Positions 1-7,443 of a DNA stretch of 21,018 bases are shown here, one piece after another. The stretch is taken from contig QILJ01000573.1 in the NCBI GenBank assembly GCA_003233295.1, positions 1 through 21,018 of the forward strand, written 5' to 3'. The notes beneath the pieces are model-generated. The model was not told the origin of the DNA. It ran no database searches and worked only from the letters and a program-made list of their open reading frames with translations. This DNA comes from Ignavibacteria bacterium. Lineage in GTDB: Bacteria; Bacteroidota; Ignavibacteria; Ignavibacteriales; Melioribacteraceae. The first letter of the stretch is position 1, and each line of letters begins with the position of its first letter. A program made the position numbers and the translations under genes.

Positions 1-284
1 ATTACTAAATACACTATAGCACTTAATACTGCGGTTAAAACAAAAGTGACCATTCCATATACTATTTTTTGGACTGGTTTAAACGCATACCTATCATCAT
101 ATTTTTCATCATTTTTTTCTGCCATTTTTTCTGGAAATTTAGCTATTGATATTTCTAATGATGCAATTTTACTAAAAATATCATCCTTGAATCCATCAAA
201 TTTTTCACTTAGTTTGTCTATTTTATCACTCATATTTTTTGTATGTTGATCGTGTTTTTCTATTGTAACAAATTCATTAACCAT
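1..284 (-). CDS. Coiled-coil plus membrane-helix protein, XhlA/holin-accessory-like (partial)
   Basis: The reading frame is open from an ATG at 284 to the window edge (94 residues visible, C-terminus missing). The start follows an A-rich tract (ATAATAAAAATGG) with no Shine-Dalgarno sequence. Residues 1-70 are hydrophilic, with alternating Lys/Asp/Glu and a spacing of hydrophobic residues suggesting a coiled coil (KIDKLSEKFDGF, FSKIASLEISIAKF). Residues 74-94 are hydrophobic (GMVTFVLTAVLSAIVYLV) and form a membrane helix. This layout, a short coiled coil then one C-terminal helix, matches XhlA-type haemolysin/lysis accessory proteins and other small phage membrane proteins. The family assignment is inference from architecture only. 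It lies downstream of the structural genes on the same strand, where lysis genes often sit. A three-hairpin leader (300-379) precedes it. Confidence 0.6.
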   Translation of the reverse strand, partial: MVNEFVTIEKHDQHTKNMSDKIDKLSEKFDGFKDDIFSKIASLEISIAKFPEKMAEKNDEKYDDRYAFKPVQKIVYGMVTFVLTAVLSAIVYLV

Positions 285-299
285 TTTTATTATATCATC

Positions 300-379
300 G
301 GTAGAGGAATACTATATTCCCCTACCGTGACTGCTACCATCCTATCAGGATGTTAAACTCGGAATTAACGATAGAGTTT
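300..379 (-). other. Three consecutive stem-loops in a 136-nt gene gap
   Basis: Stem 1 pairs 300-304 and 306-311 with 315-320 and 322-326 (GGTAG/CTACC and GGAATA/TATTCC, one A-C mismatch, loop CTA). Stem 2 pairs CATCCT (338-343) with AGGATG (347-352). Stem 3 pairs AAACTC (355-360) with GAGTTT (374-379). No T-tract follows on either strand, so a simple intrinsic terminator is unlikely. The hairpins lie between the stop at 421 and the start at 284 of minus-strand genes. They could be a processing or attenuation site or a structured leader. Confidence 0.6.
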
Positions 380-420
380 GTTTAAGAATACTGGTTGAAC
401 ATATTTAATCAAATTTAATC

Positions 421-1131
421 CTATACACTAGGGCTTACTGAAGGACTGATTGAGGGACTAATTGAAGGACTGATTGAAGGACTGATACTCGGACTAATTG
501 AAGGACTGATACTCGGACTAACGCTTGGACTTGGGCTATAGAAAAATTTCTTTCTCATTTGATACATTTTTCTTGCGCCAATCACTACCCATCTGTCCAA
601 AGACATATTGTCAGCATTACCATTAGAGAAATAAGTAGGAAGCATTATCTGTTTTGGGAATCTTGTATCGTGAGTTGATACTCTCCTTCCGCCAACATAA
701 AATTCTATTTTATCTATTCTCCACTTAATCTCAAACTTAGTAGAAGCATTTGTCCACGAAGCATCCCAAGGTATAGTGTTTGATTCAGCTGTATCACTGT
801 CCTCGCTATATGTTCTGGTATAGAAGCTAGTCCCACTAATATAGAAATACGCCGCATTTCGATTCCCGAATGACCTTGAATAAAATCCAAATACTCGGTT
901 ATCTCCCGACGTTGGCGCTGCTGGTATAGTCATTGTTAAAGCAGTATCTCCCATCATCACCATCGTTGTACTGCTAATCACACCAGAAGAAGCCCCACTA
1001 TACTTTATTCTAATTTTCCCGCTTACGACTGAAATTGAACCACTTATTATTTGGAAAGTGTCGTCATTAATTCCGTATATTTGCGGGTCATAGAATAAGC
1101 AACCGTATTCATCGACTGTTCTTATATCCAT
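421..1131 (-). CDS. Putative virion surface protein with C-terminal SPS(I/V) repeats
   Basis: The protein has 236 residues and starts at 1131 behind AACAAAATGG, the same start context as neighbouring capsid genes. Residues 1-190 look beta-rich (alternating polar and hydrophobic stretches, many Ser/Thr/Gly/Tyr) and could form a jelly-roll or concanavalin-like carbohydrate-binding fold, but I see no diagnostic motif. From about residue 198 to the end there are only Ser-Pro-Ser-Ile/Val repeats. Such SPS tails occur in many environmental phage surface proteins, probably as flexible or glycosylated extensions. Its position just after the major capsid cluster supports a structural role (decoration, fibre or adhesin), which is inference. 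The repeat makes the exact C-terminal length prone to slippage or assembly error. Confidence 0.7.
   Translation of the reverse strand: MDIRTVDEYGCLFYDPQIYGINDDTFQIISGSISVVSGKIRIKYSGASSGVISSTTMVMMGDTALTMTIPAAPTSGDNRVFGFYSRSFGNRNAAYFYISGTSFYTRTYSEDSDTAESNTIPWDASWTNASTKFEIKWRIDKIEFYVGGRRVSTHDTRFPKQIMLPTYFSNGNADNMSLDRWVVIGARKMYQMRKKFFYSPSPSVSPSISPSISPSISPSISPSISPSISPSVSPSV
424..538. repeat. 12-bp-period repeat encoding SPSI/SPSV
   Basis: On the minus strand the triplets AGT-CCT/CCG and TCA/AGT-ATT/ATC/GTT alternate, giving about nine Ser-Pro-Ser-Ile/Val units at the end of the upstream gene. Units differ at wobble positions, so the repeat is maintained at protein level and is not a very recent slippage product. 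Confidence 0.9.
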
Positions 1132-1140
1132 TTTGTTTTA

Positions 1141-1713
1141 TTATTCATTAGTTGTTTTATCACCAGAATTGCCTGTTGAATTAGTTGAAGCACCGCCACT
1201 ACTCGAATTATTATTAGTAGGTTCATTGCTCTCGATTTTATTATCATTGGCTTTATCGTTCTTTTCCGTAGCTTTCTCCTCTTTCTTTTTCTCAGCCTCT
1301 GCTAATTTTTGAATTTCAGCCATCTGCTTAGGGTCTTTAGCAATCTCCAAAAGCATTTTCTTGGCTTGCTCTCTAATAATTTTTTTATGTTCTGCGGTGA
1401 TAGTAACCAATGGTTTCGGGTTTGGGTTTCCCACAACAGTGCCGAATTTGATTTCACCAATATTGTGTTCAGGCTCGGTTGATCTCCTTGTGTCAGCGTA
1501 AGGGTCATCTCCACCCTCAGCTATAATAAAATTTGCTCCGAACCCTGGAAATTTTTTCATCTGTTCAATCATCTTTTCGTCATCAACCTCGGCTACACCA
1601 TCTTCAAATTTAACATAAATACCTGGAACTGCCTCAGTCCCAAGAAATCTGTTACCAGGAACTCCTGGTTTTAAAACAACTCTATAATTAGAATGTTTAC
1701 TTATAAATCTCAT
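1141..1713 (-). CDS. Conserved-looking virion-associated protein with low-complexity tail
   Basis: The protein has 190 residues and starts at 1713 after AGTAAAACAAATG. Residues 1-95 form an ordered-looking domain with a proline/glycine-rich opening (VVLKPGVPGNR), a region VPGIYVKFEDGVAEV, then a PGFG motif and a DDPY segment. Residues 105-150 are highly charged and helical (Lys/Glu-rich). Residues 150-190 are a disordered Asn/Ser/Thr/Gly tail. The N-terminal part resembles small proteins often found next to major capsid genes in phage genomes, but I cannot name the family. It lies 9 nt upstream of the SPS-repeat gene start, so the two are probably co-transcribed. A head-tail completion or capsid accessory role is possible, based only on position. 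Confidence 0.7.
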   Translation of the reverse strand: MRFISKHSNYRVVLKPGVPGNRFLGTEAVPGIYVKFEDGVAEVDDEKMIEQMKKFPGFGANFIIAEGGDDPYADTRRSTEPEHNIGEIKFGTVVGNPNPKPLVTITAEHKKIIREQAKKMLLEIAKDPKQMAEIQKLAEAEKKKEEKATEKNDKANDNKIESNEPTNNNSSSGGASTNSTGNSGDKTTNE

Positions 1714-1745
1714 TTGTTTTACTAAAGCGTAATTCCTGTTTCAAC

Positions 1746-1796
1746 GAGTGTTTATCAAATACTCTCCACAGGCGTTAATTTGGGCGACAACCGCCC
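1746..1796 (-). other. Two stem-loops in the gap before the 190-residue gene
   Basis: GAGTGTTT (1746-1753) pairs with AAATACTC (1757-1764) with one G-T pair and a 3-nt ATC loop. GGGCG (1782-1786) pairs perfectly with CGCCC (1792-1796) around ACAAC. Both lie in the 201-nt untranslated gap between two structural genes. No poly-T follows. Confidence 0.55.
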
Positions 1797-1880
1797 TATT
1801 AAAAGTAAATTATAGTATATACTTAATTATTATATATTCCATATTTTACAGTAGCTTCATATTATTTATTTAATTATCGC

Positions 1881-1908
1881 AAGAAGGGGGATATTACTCC
1901 CCCTTCTT
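1881..1908 (-). terminator. Strong stem-loop after the 237-residue structural gene
   Basis: AAGAAGGGGGA (1881-1891) pairs perfectly with TCCCCCTTCTT (1898-1908), an 11-bp GC-rich stem with a 6-nt loop, 6 nt beyond the stop codon at 1915. On the minus strand it is followed by GCGATAATTAAATAAAT and not by a clean U-tract. It may be a non-canonical terminator or a 3'-end stabiliser. Confidence 0.6.
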
Positions 1909-1914
1909 ATTGTG

Positions 1915-2628
1915 TTATTCTCTAGTGAATACACATTCCAAGAAATTGCCAGTGGCATCCGTTAAGGATGTACCGTCAATAACACGGATTATTAAATCAT
2001 TTCCAAAACCTGCGTCTAAACGCCCTTGTCCTGAAGCAAAATTAACAGTTGTTTCCGTAACGTCAACTGATGCTTTTCTATATCTTTGGGTTTCAACCTT
2101 AGCTGATTTATCCCATTCATATATTCTAAAACCATTAGCAGCAGCGGCACTAATATTTAAACTATATACGATTTCTCTTAGTCTTACTCTATGAGCACCT
2201 TCTGGCTTATTAGTACCCACTCCCCTATCATAAGTTGCACGATACGTCATAGCCTTTACAACACTTGTATCAACTAAGGCATTGTAATAACCGTCAGAAG
2301 AGATAGACACTAATGCATCATCAATAAATGGTGAACCACTAGTTGCGTCAGCTCTCAAAGCATCTAAAAGTTTTGCTTCCCAATAAGCGCTCCCATTGAT
2401 AGCATCAACAAGAGATCCCATTGTAGTGTATGTAGCAAGCAAGAATGCTTCAGTGCCTCCGTCGGAAGTCACTAAAGTAATATCTTGATCTGTATCGACA
2501 GTTACTGAAGTTACTGTTCCAGTGCCTTTGTATTTAAGGCGGATAGCAACTGGAGTATCGTCGACAACAGTCCTTGCTTCTTCGGCAGCCAATCCTTGGC
2601 GAACCGCTATGTTTCCCTGTGAACCCAT
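1915..2628 (-). CDS. Putative structural (decoration or head-associated) protein
   Basis: The protein has 237 residues and starts at 2628 behind AACAAACAAAATGGG. Both this protein and the major capsid protein immediately upstream begin Met-Gly-Ser and share the same A-rich start context. The sequence is rich in Thr, Val, Ala, Gly and Asp with regularly spaced beta-strand-like segments (TVTSVTVDTDQDITLVT, VRLREIVYSLNISA, FGNDLIIRVIDG). There are no cysteines, membrane helices or catalytic motifs. Placement directly after the capsid gene, separated by a hairpin-rich gap and followed by its own strong stem-loop, suggests an abundant virion protein such as a capsid decoration or major tail/adaptor component. 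I do not recognise a named family. Confidence 0.65.
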   Translation of the reverse strand: MGSQGNIAVRQGLAAEEARTVVDDTPVAIRLKYKGTGTVTSVTVDTDQDITLVTSDGGTEAFLLATYTTMGSLVDAINGSAYWEAKLLDALRADATSGSPFIDDALVSISSDGYYNALVDTSVVKAMTYRATYDRGVGTNKPEGAHRVRLREIVYSLNISAAAANGFRIYEWDKSAKVETQRYRKASVDVTETTVNFASGQGRLDAGFGNDLIIRVIDGTSLTDATGNFLECVFTRE

Positions 2629-2691
2629 TTTGTTTGTTAAATTAATTTAATTGTTTCCAATAAAAATTAATTTTTATATTACTTAATTAAT

Positions 2692-2776
2692 TACGGTCAA
2701 TTCCGTACCAATATGTTTTCAACTTGGGACGAGTAATTTTAGTCCCTCGCCCCAATAGACTTTACCCATTATGGGT
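2692..2776 (-). other. Three stem-loops between capsid gene and next structural gene
   Basis: TACGG (2692-2696) pairs with CCGTA (2703-2707). Around 2724-2754 the minus strand reads TTGGGGCGAG, 12 nt, CTCGTCCCAA, a 10-bp stem with one G-T pair. ACCCA (2764-2768) pairs with TGGGT (2772-2776). They fill the 170-nt gap downstream of the major capsid gene. They may terminate part of the capsid transcript or protect its 3' end. Confidence 0.55.
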
Positions 2777-2798
2777 TATATAAACTAACTAATTTAGT

Positions 2799-4052
2799 TT
2801 AAGATACTCCTTTCAATAAAGCATTTTGTGCTGATTGTTTTCTTTCCAATCCGCACTCAGTGATATATTGATCAATCTGCCCATCAACATCTGGTGCCTG
2901 AATATTTGTCTTTAACTTAGTATCTCGATTACTCATGTAACGGTACCTGAATGAATCTAAATCAAGTAAAAACGCATATCCGGCATAATCCTGAACGAAT
3001 AGAGGATTATGGATGATATTGATAGAACCGAATGCTGTTACCCATTCGCTAATCTTAATTCCATAAGTGCTTGCAAGTGGTTTAGCCCTAATCTGATCTC
3101 TCGCAATTTCATTAATTGCCTGCAGAACAAGCCCACCAGCGAATAATGTCTTTGTGTTAGAACCATAGGTAAACCCCTCTCGCAAAAATGTATTAAGATC
3201 CTGCCCTGTAAGCGGGCCGCCTTGATCTTGAATATATGAATTACTTGATTCAATAAATTCAAGAACTCCACCTGTGTAGCGTTTTGGTTTTCCATTAGTT
3301 CCAGTGGTAGAACCTTTTTCACCAAACCAAAATGCTTTCTCAATACCTAATGCATGCTCTGTGCCTTTTTTAGCACGTTGATATGTCATATCGCTAGGCC
3401 CATATAAACCTGCTTCCATCTCAGTCCCACTCGCACCGATTGTTGTTTTGAATATTTGAGTGTAATTACTCTCCTTGGTTGTGCGAGTAGTATTGATATT
3501 TCTCGCTCCTGAGTTTTCCTCCGAAGCATTACCTACAATGAACAAACCATCGGCATCAGCACCTGCAGTCGCAGCCGTAGCACCTAATGAACGACCGCCT
3601 GCGGCGATTGTGATAGAAGTAGCACTTGCGATAGTAGCAACTTCCATTCTTTCACCTGTTCTAGCGTTGATTACAACATCTCCAACAGTGAAAATGTAAC
3701 CCGAGCTAGATCCAGCTCCGCTTACTGTGATTGTGACACCACCAGAAGCTGCGTATGTTCCACTAACTTTTGCATAGCGTCCGCCATATTGATCTTCGTG
3801 CCAAGAAAATTCGGGATTTCCAGTTGATTTCTTCATTATTGAAGAACCTTTCCATGTACCACCCTGGAATGTTTTCCCAACATTCGTTAATAAAGTTACT
3901 AACGGATGTTTGTTTTGTTCTAGCAGAAAGATCTTATCTACGGTGTCAACTATTAATCTGCCCTCCGCAGACGAAATAGAGGTATCTCTTGCAGCTGATG
4001 CAACAGCCCCCTGATCGTGCGTAGGCTCTACTGTATAAGGATAAGATCCCAT
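2799..4052 (-). CDS. Major capsid protein, HK97 fold, SU10-like (DUF5309 type)
   Basis: The protein has 417 residues and starts at 4052 after AGTAAAATAAAATGGG. The overall pattern fits the SU10-like major capsid family. An N-terminal arm and helical segment (HPLVTLLTNVGK) is followed by a WHEDQYGGRYAKV stretch. An inserted beta-rich domain (about residues 95-175, with GDVVINARTGERMEV) comes next, then a long helical region with EKAFWFGEKG. The C-terminal half is typical: ASTYGIKISEWVTAFGSINII, then HNPLF, GYAFLLDLDSFRYRYM and a conserved end (TECGLERKQSAQNALL). Its place after portal and scaffold-like genes supports the call. It would form the capsid hexamers and pentamers. Family recognition is from sequence memory, since no search was possible, but the fit is good. 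A 150-nt untranslated leader precedes it. Confidence 0.87.
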   Translation of the reverse strand: MGSYPYTVEPTHDQGAVASAARDTSISSAEGRLIVDTVDKIFLLEQNKHPLVTLLTNVGKTFQGGTWKGSSIMKKSTGNPEFSWHEDQYGGRYAKVSGTYAASGGVTITVSGAGSSSGYIFTVGDVVINARTGERMEVATIASATSITIAAGGRSLGATAATAGADADGLFIVGNASEENSGARNINTTRTTKESNYTQIFKTTIGASGTEMEAGLYGPSDMTYQRAKKGTEHALGIEKAFWFGEKGSTTGTNGKPKRYTGGVLEFIESSNSYIQDQGGPLTGQDLNTFLREGFTYGSNTKTLFAGGLVLQAINEIARDQIRAKPLASTYGIKISEWVTAFGSINIIHNPLFVQDYAGYAFLLDLDSFRYRYMSNRDTKLKTNIQAPDVDGQIDQYITECGLERKQSAQNALLKGVS

Positions 4053-4202
4053 TTTATTTTACTAAGCTTGTAATTCATATCTGAAAAAGTGTTTGATTAT
4101 TATCCCAACAACAATATCAATATTATTACAAACTTTTAACTTAAAATTTATTTAATTTATCCCGATTCTATTTTAAAGAACAAAGGTGAATTATAGACCT
4201 AT

Positions 4203-5039
4203 TTAAAAAACATTTGGATCTCCCACATTAGCTATAAGTTGGTCTGCTACATTCTCGTCTTTAATGATGGTAGCACCAGATGATGCTCCACCACTGGCAT
4301 TGGCGGCGACTTCTTTAGCGGCTTCTCCCGCATTTTTAGCTTTATTAGCCTCGGCTTCAACCGCAAGTCTTTCCCCCTTAACAACTTGATAAGCAATCTT
4401 AAAATCATATTGATCTGGATGTTCATCAAGCCATTTGTCAATGTCCTGCGCATATTCATGCCAATCAGGAGTATTATTAACGAAATTGTTAAGGCTTTCC
4501 TTGAAGTCCCTGTTGGCTTCAATCTCAGTCAAACTTTGCTGAAATTTAGTTTCAACTCCTTGGACTTTTTCGGATACCAACTTTTCAATATCCGCAACGG
4601 GCATATCCTTATATTTTTTTTCGCCTAACTCATCTTTTACTTCTTTATGAGCTTCGGAAACGGTTTCAGCTTTTTCTTGTGAAACTTCGCCCTCAAGAAC
4701 AGGTTTGATTAATTCTGAACTGATACTACCGTCTAGAATAGCATTAGCCAGTTCTGGATCATCCTTTAGCTTTGTCAATAGAGGATAAATTTCTTCGTAG
4801 AAACTTGTGTATTCCCCCATTTTTTCTCCCATCTCTCCAAGTTTTTTTTCCAGATTATCATACTGTTCCTTTGGAACTGTGTTTGACGATTCTGCACCTT
4901 CGCCAGAGGTTGATGACTCTTGGTTTATAGTTGATTGCCCCGTAACGTCATCTAATTTGTTAGGATCAACTACATTGCCTATTGTTTGTTCAGAGCTACC
5001 CGCCTCAGCGGACTCTGGAACGTTTGTTTCGTTTGACAT
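4203..5039 (-). CDS. Putative capsid scaffolding protein
   Basis: The protein has 278 residues and starts at 5039 behind AAAAACATTATG. It is acidic, without cysteine, and predicted mostly helical. The N-terminal 60 residues are disordered and Ser/Glu/Gly-rich. A coiled-coil-like section follows (YDNLEKKLGEMGEKMGEY), then repeated charged helices to about residue 200. The C-terminal 50 residues are Ala/Gly/Ser-rich, with a short ending. This composition, length and location (immediately upstream of the major capsid gene, downstream of portal) are the usual signature of phage scaffolding proteins, which guide procapsid assembly and then leave. There is no serine-protease triad visible, so it is not obviously a fused protease-scaffold. 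The role is inferred from context and composition, not a sequence motif. Confidence 0.75.
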   Translation of the reverse strand: MSNETNVPESAEAGSSEQTIGNVVDPNKLDDVTGQSTINQESSTSGEGAESSNTVPKEQYDNLEKKLGEMGEKMGEYTSFYEEIYPLLTKLKDDPELANAILDGSISSELIKPVLEGEVSQEKAETVSEAHKEVKDELGEKKYKDMPVADIEKLVSEKVQGVETKFQQSLTEIEANRDFKESLNNFVNNTPDWHEYAQDIDKWLDEHPDQYDFKIAYQVVKGERLAVEAEANKAKNAGEAAKEVAANASGGASSGATIIKDENVADQLIANVGDPNVF

Positions 5040-5100
5040 AATGTTTTTACTTCATAGTTAATTAATTAATAAAATTTTTAATAATTTCACGGCCTTAAAA

Positions 5101-5277
5101 TTATTTTGAAGAATTTATTTCTTCATCTTCTTCTTGTTGGCTCTTGTTTTTTCTGTCTGACAACTTTTTTGCCAAACCGACAAGGTCAACACCCTCCTTG
5201 ACATCATCTTTTTTTATTTGCTTTTTGATGGCATCAATTACTTTTTTTCCCTTAGTGGGCATTTTGTCTAAATTCAT
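5101..5277 (-). CDS. Small charged hypothetical protein
   Basis: The protein has 58 residues, with start ATG at 5277 behind TATATAAAAACATTATG, the same start motif as the scaffold gene. It is Lys/Asp/Glu-rich and helical (KKVIDAIKKQIKKDD, VDLVGLAKKLSD) and ends in an acidic Gln/Glu-rich tail. It sits between the proline-rich protein (18 nt upstream) and the scaffold gene (61 nt downstream) on the same strand, so it probably belongs to the head operon. The spacing, shared start context and clean open frame support a real gene. No function is recognisable. Confidence 0.65.
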   Translation of the reverse strand: MNLDKMPTKGKKVIDAIKKQIKKDDVKEGVDLVGLAKKLSDRKNKSQQEEDEEINSSK

Positions 5278-5295
5278 AATGTTTTTATATATTAT

Positions 5296-6735
5296 TTATT
5301 TATATAATTGACTATTACTATACATACTTTTGTTAGTCCTATTATTATATATATTCGTCATTACTGGGCTTACGGCATTTCTTAGAACTTCCCTTCTTCT
5401 GTTTATAGCACCTCCATTTCCATTAAATATTTTTCTTTTAAATAAATTCCCAGGGCTAATTCTTTGTCTTCCTGCCGGTTGTATTGAAGGTGGAGTTAAT
5501 GTTTGTCTATATGGTGGCAATGGCCCAGTATTTGTAAATTTATTTATTGCTGGAGTTGCTATTGGTTGTTGCTGTGTAGGCTGTATAGGTTGCGTAGGTG
5601 GTGCAGGTTGTATAGTTGGATTTATTTTATTGAAACCATGGTCAACTGGCAATGTAAATTCATTATTTGTTGGAGGGACAGGTGTTGGTGGTTTTGGTTG
5701 AAAGGTTGGGGGGACAGGTGTTGGTGGTTTTGGTTGAAATAGTTGTATAGGTATAGCTGGTGAATTAAATCCTCGGAGACGTTGTCGTATAATGTTTTGT
5801 CTTTGCCTTAGTGTTTGCGCCCTTGGTGGTTTTGGGTATGGTTTTATTGGTGGTCTTGTTGTTGGCATATCAGGAGCTGGTTTTGGATTATTTATTTGAT
5901 CAACCGCCCGCCCAATCTTATCCATAAAATTACCATTTATTGGTTTCCATGTTGGTTCACTGTACATTGGAGTACCATCTGTATTCGTACCAATATATTC
6001 TCCCCTATCTTTCCCCTTCCAACTTACTGTTCCATCTGAGTTCATTTTATATTCGATATTATCAAAATTAAAAATATTATCCACTTTCGACCCTAATTTT
6101 GTTCCTGACCCAAAATTTGTCATAGCCCAATCCAACGCTTCCTGATCATTAGTAAATTCAGGTTGAGTTATAGAGTTCGGTTGAGGTTGTTCTAGCAATG
6201 GTTGTGTCCTTGGGGGTTTTGGGTATGGTTTTATCGGTGGTCTTGGGTAGGGGGGTTTTATTGGTCGCTCAGGAACGCGCCATCTATCTGGTGGTATTGG
6301 TTTTGGTATATATGGCCCTCCTATTCTTATTGGTGGTTTTGGTCTTATTGGTGGTCTTGGGTAGGGTGGTCTTATTGGTGGTTTTGTTGTTGGTGGAACG
6401 TATCCCTCCATCCACGGATGTTTAAACCCATCGACTGGAGGAGTTTGTATTTCGTTAGGTGATTTTCTCGGCACTCCGTATCTAATACCTCCAGGAAAAG
6501 TAACAACAGAGCCAAACTCATAATCTCCCTGTCTGTATGCACCGTCAGGAACAGGTTTATATTTGTTAGAATTAATTAATTGTTTCCACTTATTATAAGT
6601 TTCTGGATTTTTTTTCAATATATTATATTGACTTTTTGTCAGACCTCCCATAGCACCACGACGGGCATCATACCGATCGCTCCTATCACCACGACCAAGC
6701 ACTTTTTTAAATATTTTTCTTTTAGTATTATCCAT
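5296..6735 (-). CDS. Proline-rich repeat protein of the head module
   Basis: The protein has 479 residues and starts at 6735, 1 nt after the previous stop. Residues 1-110 are basic and ordered-looking (GGLTKSQYNILKKNPETYNKW, then a beta-rich DYEFGSVVTFPGG section). Residues 110-190 are dominated by PPIRPPYPRP-type repeats. A second small domain lies near 195-270 (EALDWAMTNFGSG, YKMNSDGTVSWKGKD). The rest is again Pro/Gln/Lys-rich with a perfect-looking 12-residue duplication (QPKPPTPVPPT twice) and a basic C-terminus rich in Arg/Asn. Such extended polyproline segments suggest a long, stiff or flexible virion protein. The position between portal and scaffold/capsid genes fits a virion or internal head protein. 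I do not recognise a family. Confidence 0.7.
   Translation of the reverse strand: MDNTKRKIFKKVLGRGDRSDRYDARRGAMGGLTKSQYNILKKNPETYNKWKQLINSNKYKPVPDGAYRQGDYEFGSVVTFPGGIRYGVPRKSPNEIQTPPVDGFKHPWMEGYVPPTTKPPIRPPYPRPPIRPKPPIRIGGPYIPKPIPPDRWRVPERPIKPPYPRPPIKPYPKPPRTQPLLEQPQPNSITQPEFTNDQEALDWAMTNFGSGTKLGSKVDNIFNFDNIEYKMNSDGTVSWKGKDRGEYIGTNTDGTPMYSEPTWKPINGNFMDKIGRAVDQINNPKPAPDMPTTRPPIKPYPKPPRAQTLRQRQNIIRQRLRGFNSPAIPIQLFQPKPPTPVPPTFQPKPPTPVPPTNNEFTLPVDHGFNKINPTIQPAPPTQPIQPTQQQPIATPAINKFTNTGPLPPYRQTLTPPSIQPAGRQRISPGNLFKRKIFNGNGGAINRRREVLRNAVSPVMTNIYNNRTNKSMYSNSQLYK
5669..5740. repeat. 36-bp tandem duplication inside the proline-rich gene
   Basis: Two adjacent 36-bp units (5669-5704 and 5705-5740) differ at only a couple of positions and encode FQPKPPTPVPPT twice. 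The unit is in frame, so the duplication lengthens the protein by 12 residues. Confidence 0.85.
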
Positions 6736-6873
6736 CTATTTCATTTTTATCAATTTTTTTATAATATTACGTCTTTTTTTTCTTTTATTCTTATTTCCGA
6801 TAATCAACCTACCTTCAGCTTTTGAATCAGCAGTTGTCCTTATTCCCATTATATGTGTTGGTTCTATAAGCAT
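6736..6873 (-). CDS. Small basic hypothetical protein
   Basis: The protein has 45 residues, with start ATG at 6873 overlapping the preceding stop by one base (TAATG), which suggests translational coupling. The stop is 1 nt before the next start at 6735. The N-terminal half is mixed (IEPTHIMGIRTT, KAEGRLIIG). The C-terminal half is strongly basic (NKNKRKKRRNIIKKLIKMK), so it may bind nucleic acid or the inside of the capsid. The tight packing on both sides is the main evidence that it is real. Function unknown. Confidence 0.6.
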   Translation of the reverse strand: MLIEPTHIMGIRTTADSKAEGRLIIGNKNKRKKRRNIIKKLIKMK

Positions 6874-7052
6874 TATTTTTTATTTATTGCTTTTTTAACG
6901 ATATTTCGTTTCTTTGTTTTCTTGGTTTCCTTGACTTCACCAGGATATGACTTTCCATTAATGTAGCAAATATGCAAATACTTGCCAGGGCTTGGTTTTA
7001 TTGTCCTGACTTTTCCTCCATTTTTTATACAATTAAGAAAATCTTTTGGCAT
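6873..7052 (-). CDS. Small conserved-looking hypothetical protein
   Basis: The protein has 59 residues, with start at 7052, 1 nt after the stop of the gene upstream. It carries a compact motif, FLNCIKNGGKVRTIKP, followed by KYLHICYINGKSYPGEV and a basic Lys-rich tail. I have seen similar short phage/CPR proteins with a CxxxGGKVRT-then-HICY pattern, but no function is known to me. Two cysteines (residues 8 and 29) are present. Its stop overlaps the next start by one base, so the small genes between 6736 and 7383 are almost certainly co-translated. Confidence 0.65.
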   Translation of the reverse strand: MPKDFLNCIKNGGKVRTIKPSPGKYLHICYINGKSYPGEVKETKKTKKRNIVKKAINKK

Positions 7053-7053
7053 A

Positions 7054-7383
7054 TTATTTTTTCTTAGGTTTTGGTAAAACTCCTATTTTCTTTATTTCAA
7101 TATCAAATGTTTCCCTGCTATCTTCCCCGACTCTGTCATTTTTAGAATGAGAGATTATCTTTCCATCAATCATTAAAGTAACTGTTTCATCAACTTCAGA
7201 ATCACCAAGTTCTGGAGCTTGTTTGATATTGAGATATAAATTAGGATAATCAATTTTATTAATAGTAGAATTGCATGTCGGAGAGTCAAGACATATCTTT
7301 TTTCTAGTTACACCGGCATCGTGCAATTTTACATTTTTGATTATGTTTAATGTAATTTCTCTTTTTTTATTATCATCAGGCAT
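7054..7383 (-). CDS. Hypothetical beta-rich head-module protein
   Basis: The protein has 109 residues and starts at 7383 behind AATAATAAAAATATG. The sequence alternates beta-strand-like segments (REITLNIIKNVKLHD, DETVTLMIDGKII, ETFDIEIKKIGVLP), with two cysteines (residues 31 and 37) close together. It resembles a small beta-sandwich or single-strand-binding-like domain, with no catalytic motif. A promoter-like motif repeated elsewhere in the window lies about 30 nt upstream of the start (7407-7432), so this may be the first gene of a transcript that runs into the scaffold and capsid genes. Function unknown; virion assembly is a guess from location. Confidence 0.65.
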   Translation of the reverse strand: MPDDNKKREITLNIIKNVKLHDAGVTRKKICLDSPTCNSTINKIDYPNLYLNIKQAPELGDSEVDETVTLMIDGKIISHSKNDRVGEDSRETFDIEIKKIGVLPKPKKK

Positions 7384-7406
7384 ATTTTTATTATTTTACC
7401 AACTTA

Positions 7407-7432
7407 TATATTAATTATATCATAAGTTAGTA
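7407..7432 (-). promoter_or_regulatory. Promoter-like motif (extended -10), copy 1
   Basis: On the minus strand the segment reads ACTAACTTATGATATAATT, containing TGATATAAT (extended -10, TGnTATAAT; TATAAT at 7419-7414). A 26-bp stretch is identical at 25 positions to 13691-13716, which also precedes a gene after a terminator. No good -35 box is seen. Here the -10 also lies inside an inverted repeat (AACTTAT 7401-7407 and ATAAGTT 7422-7428). Confidence 0.6.
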
Positions 7433-7443
7433 TAAATTAATTA

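Noticed and set aside
5330..6462. Long plus-strand frames rich in Trp/Gly/Val opposite the proline-rich gene
   Set aside because: These are antisense readings of proline codons; strand, operon context and composition favour the minus-strand gene.
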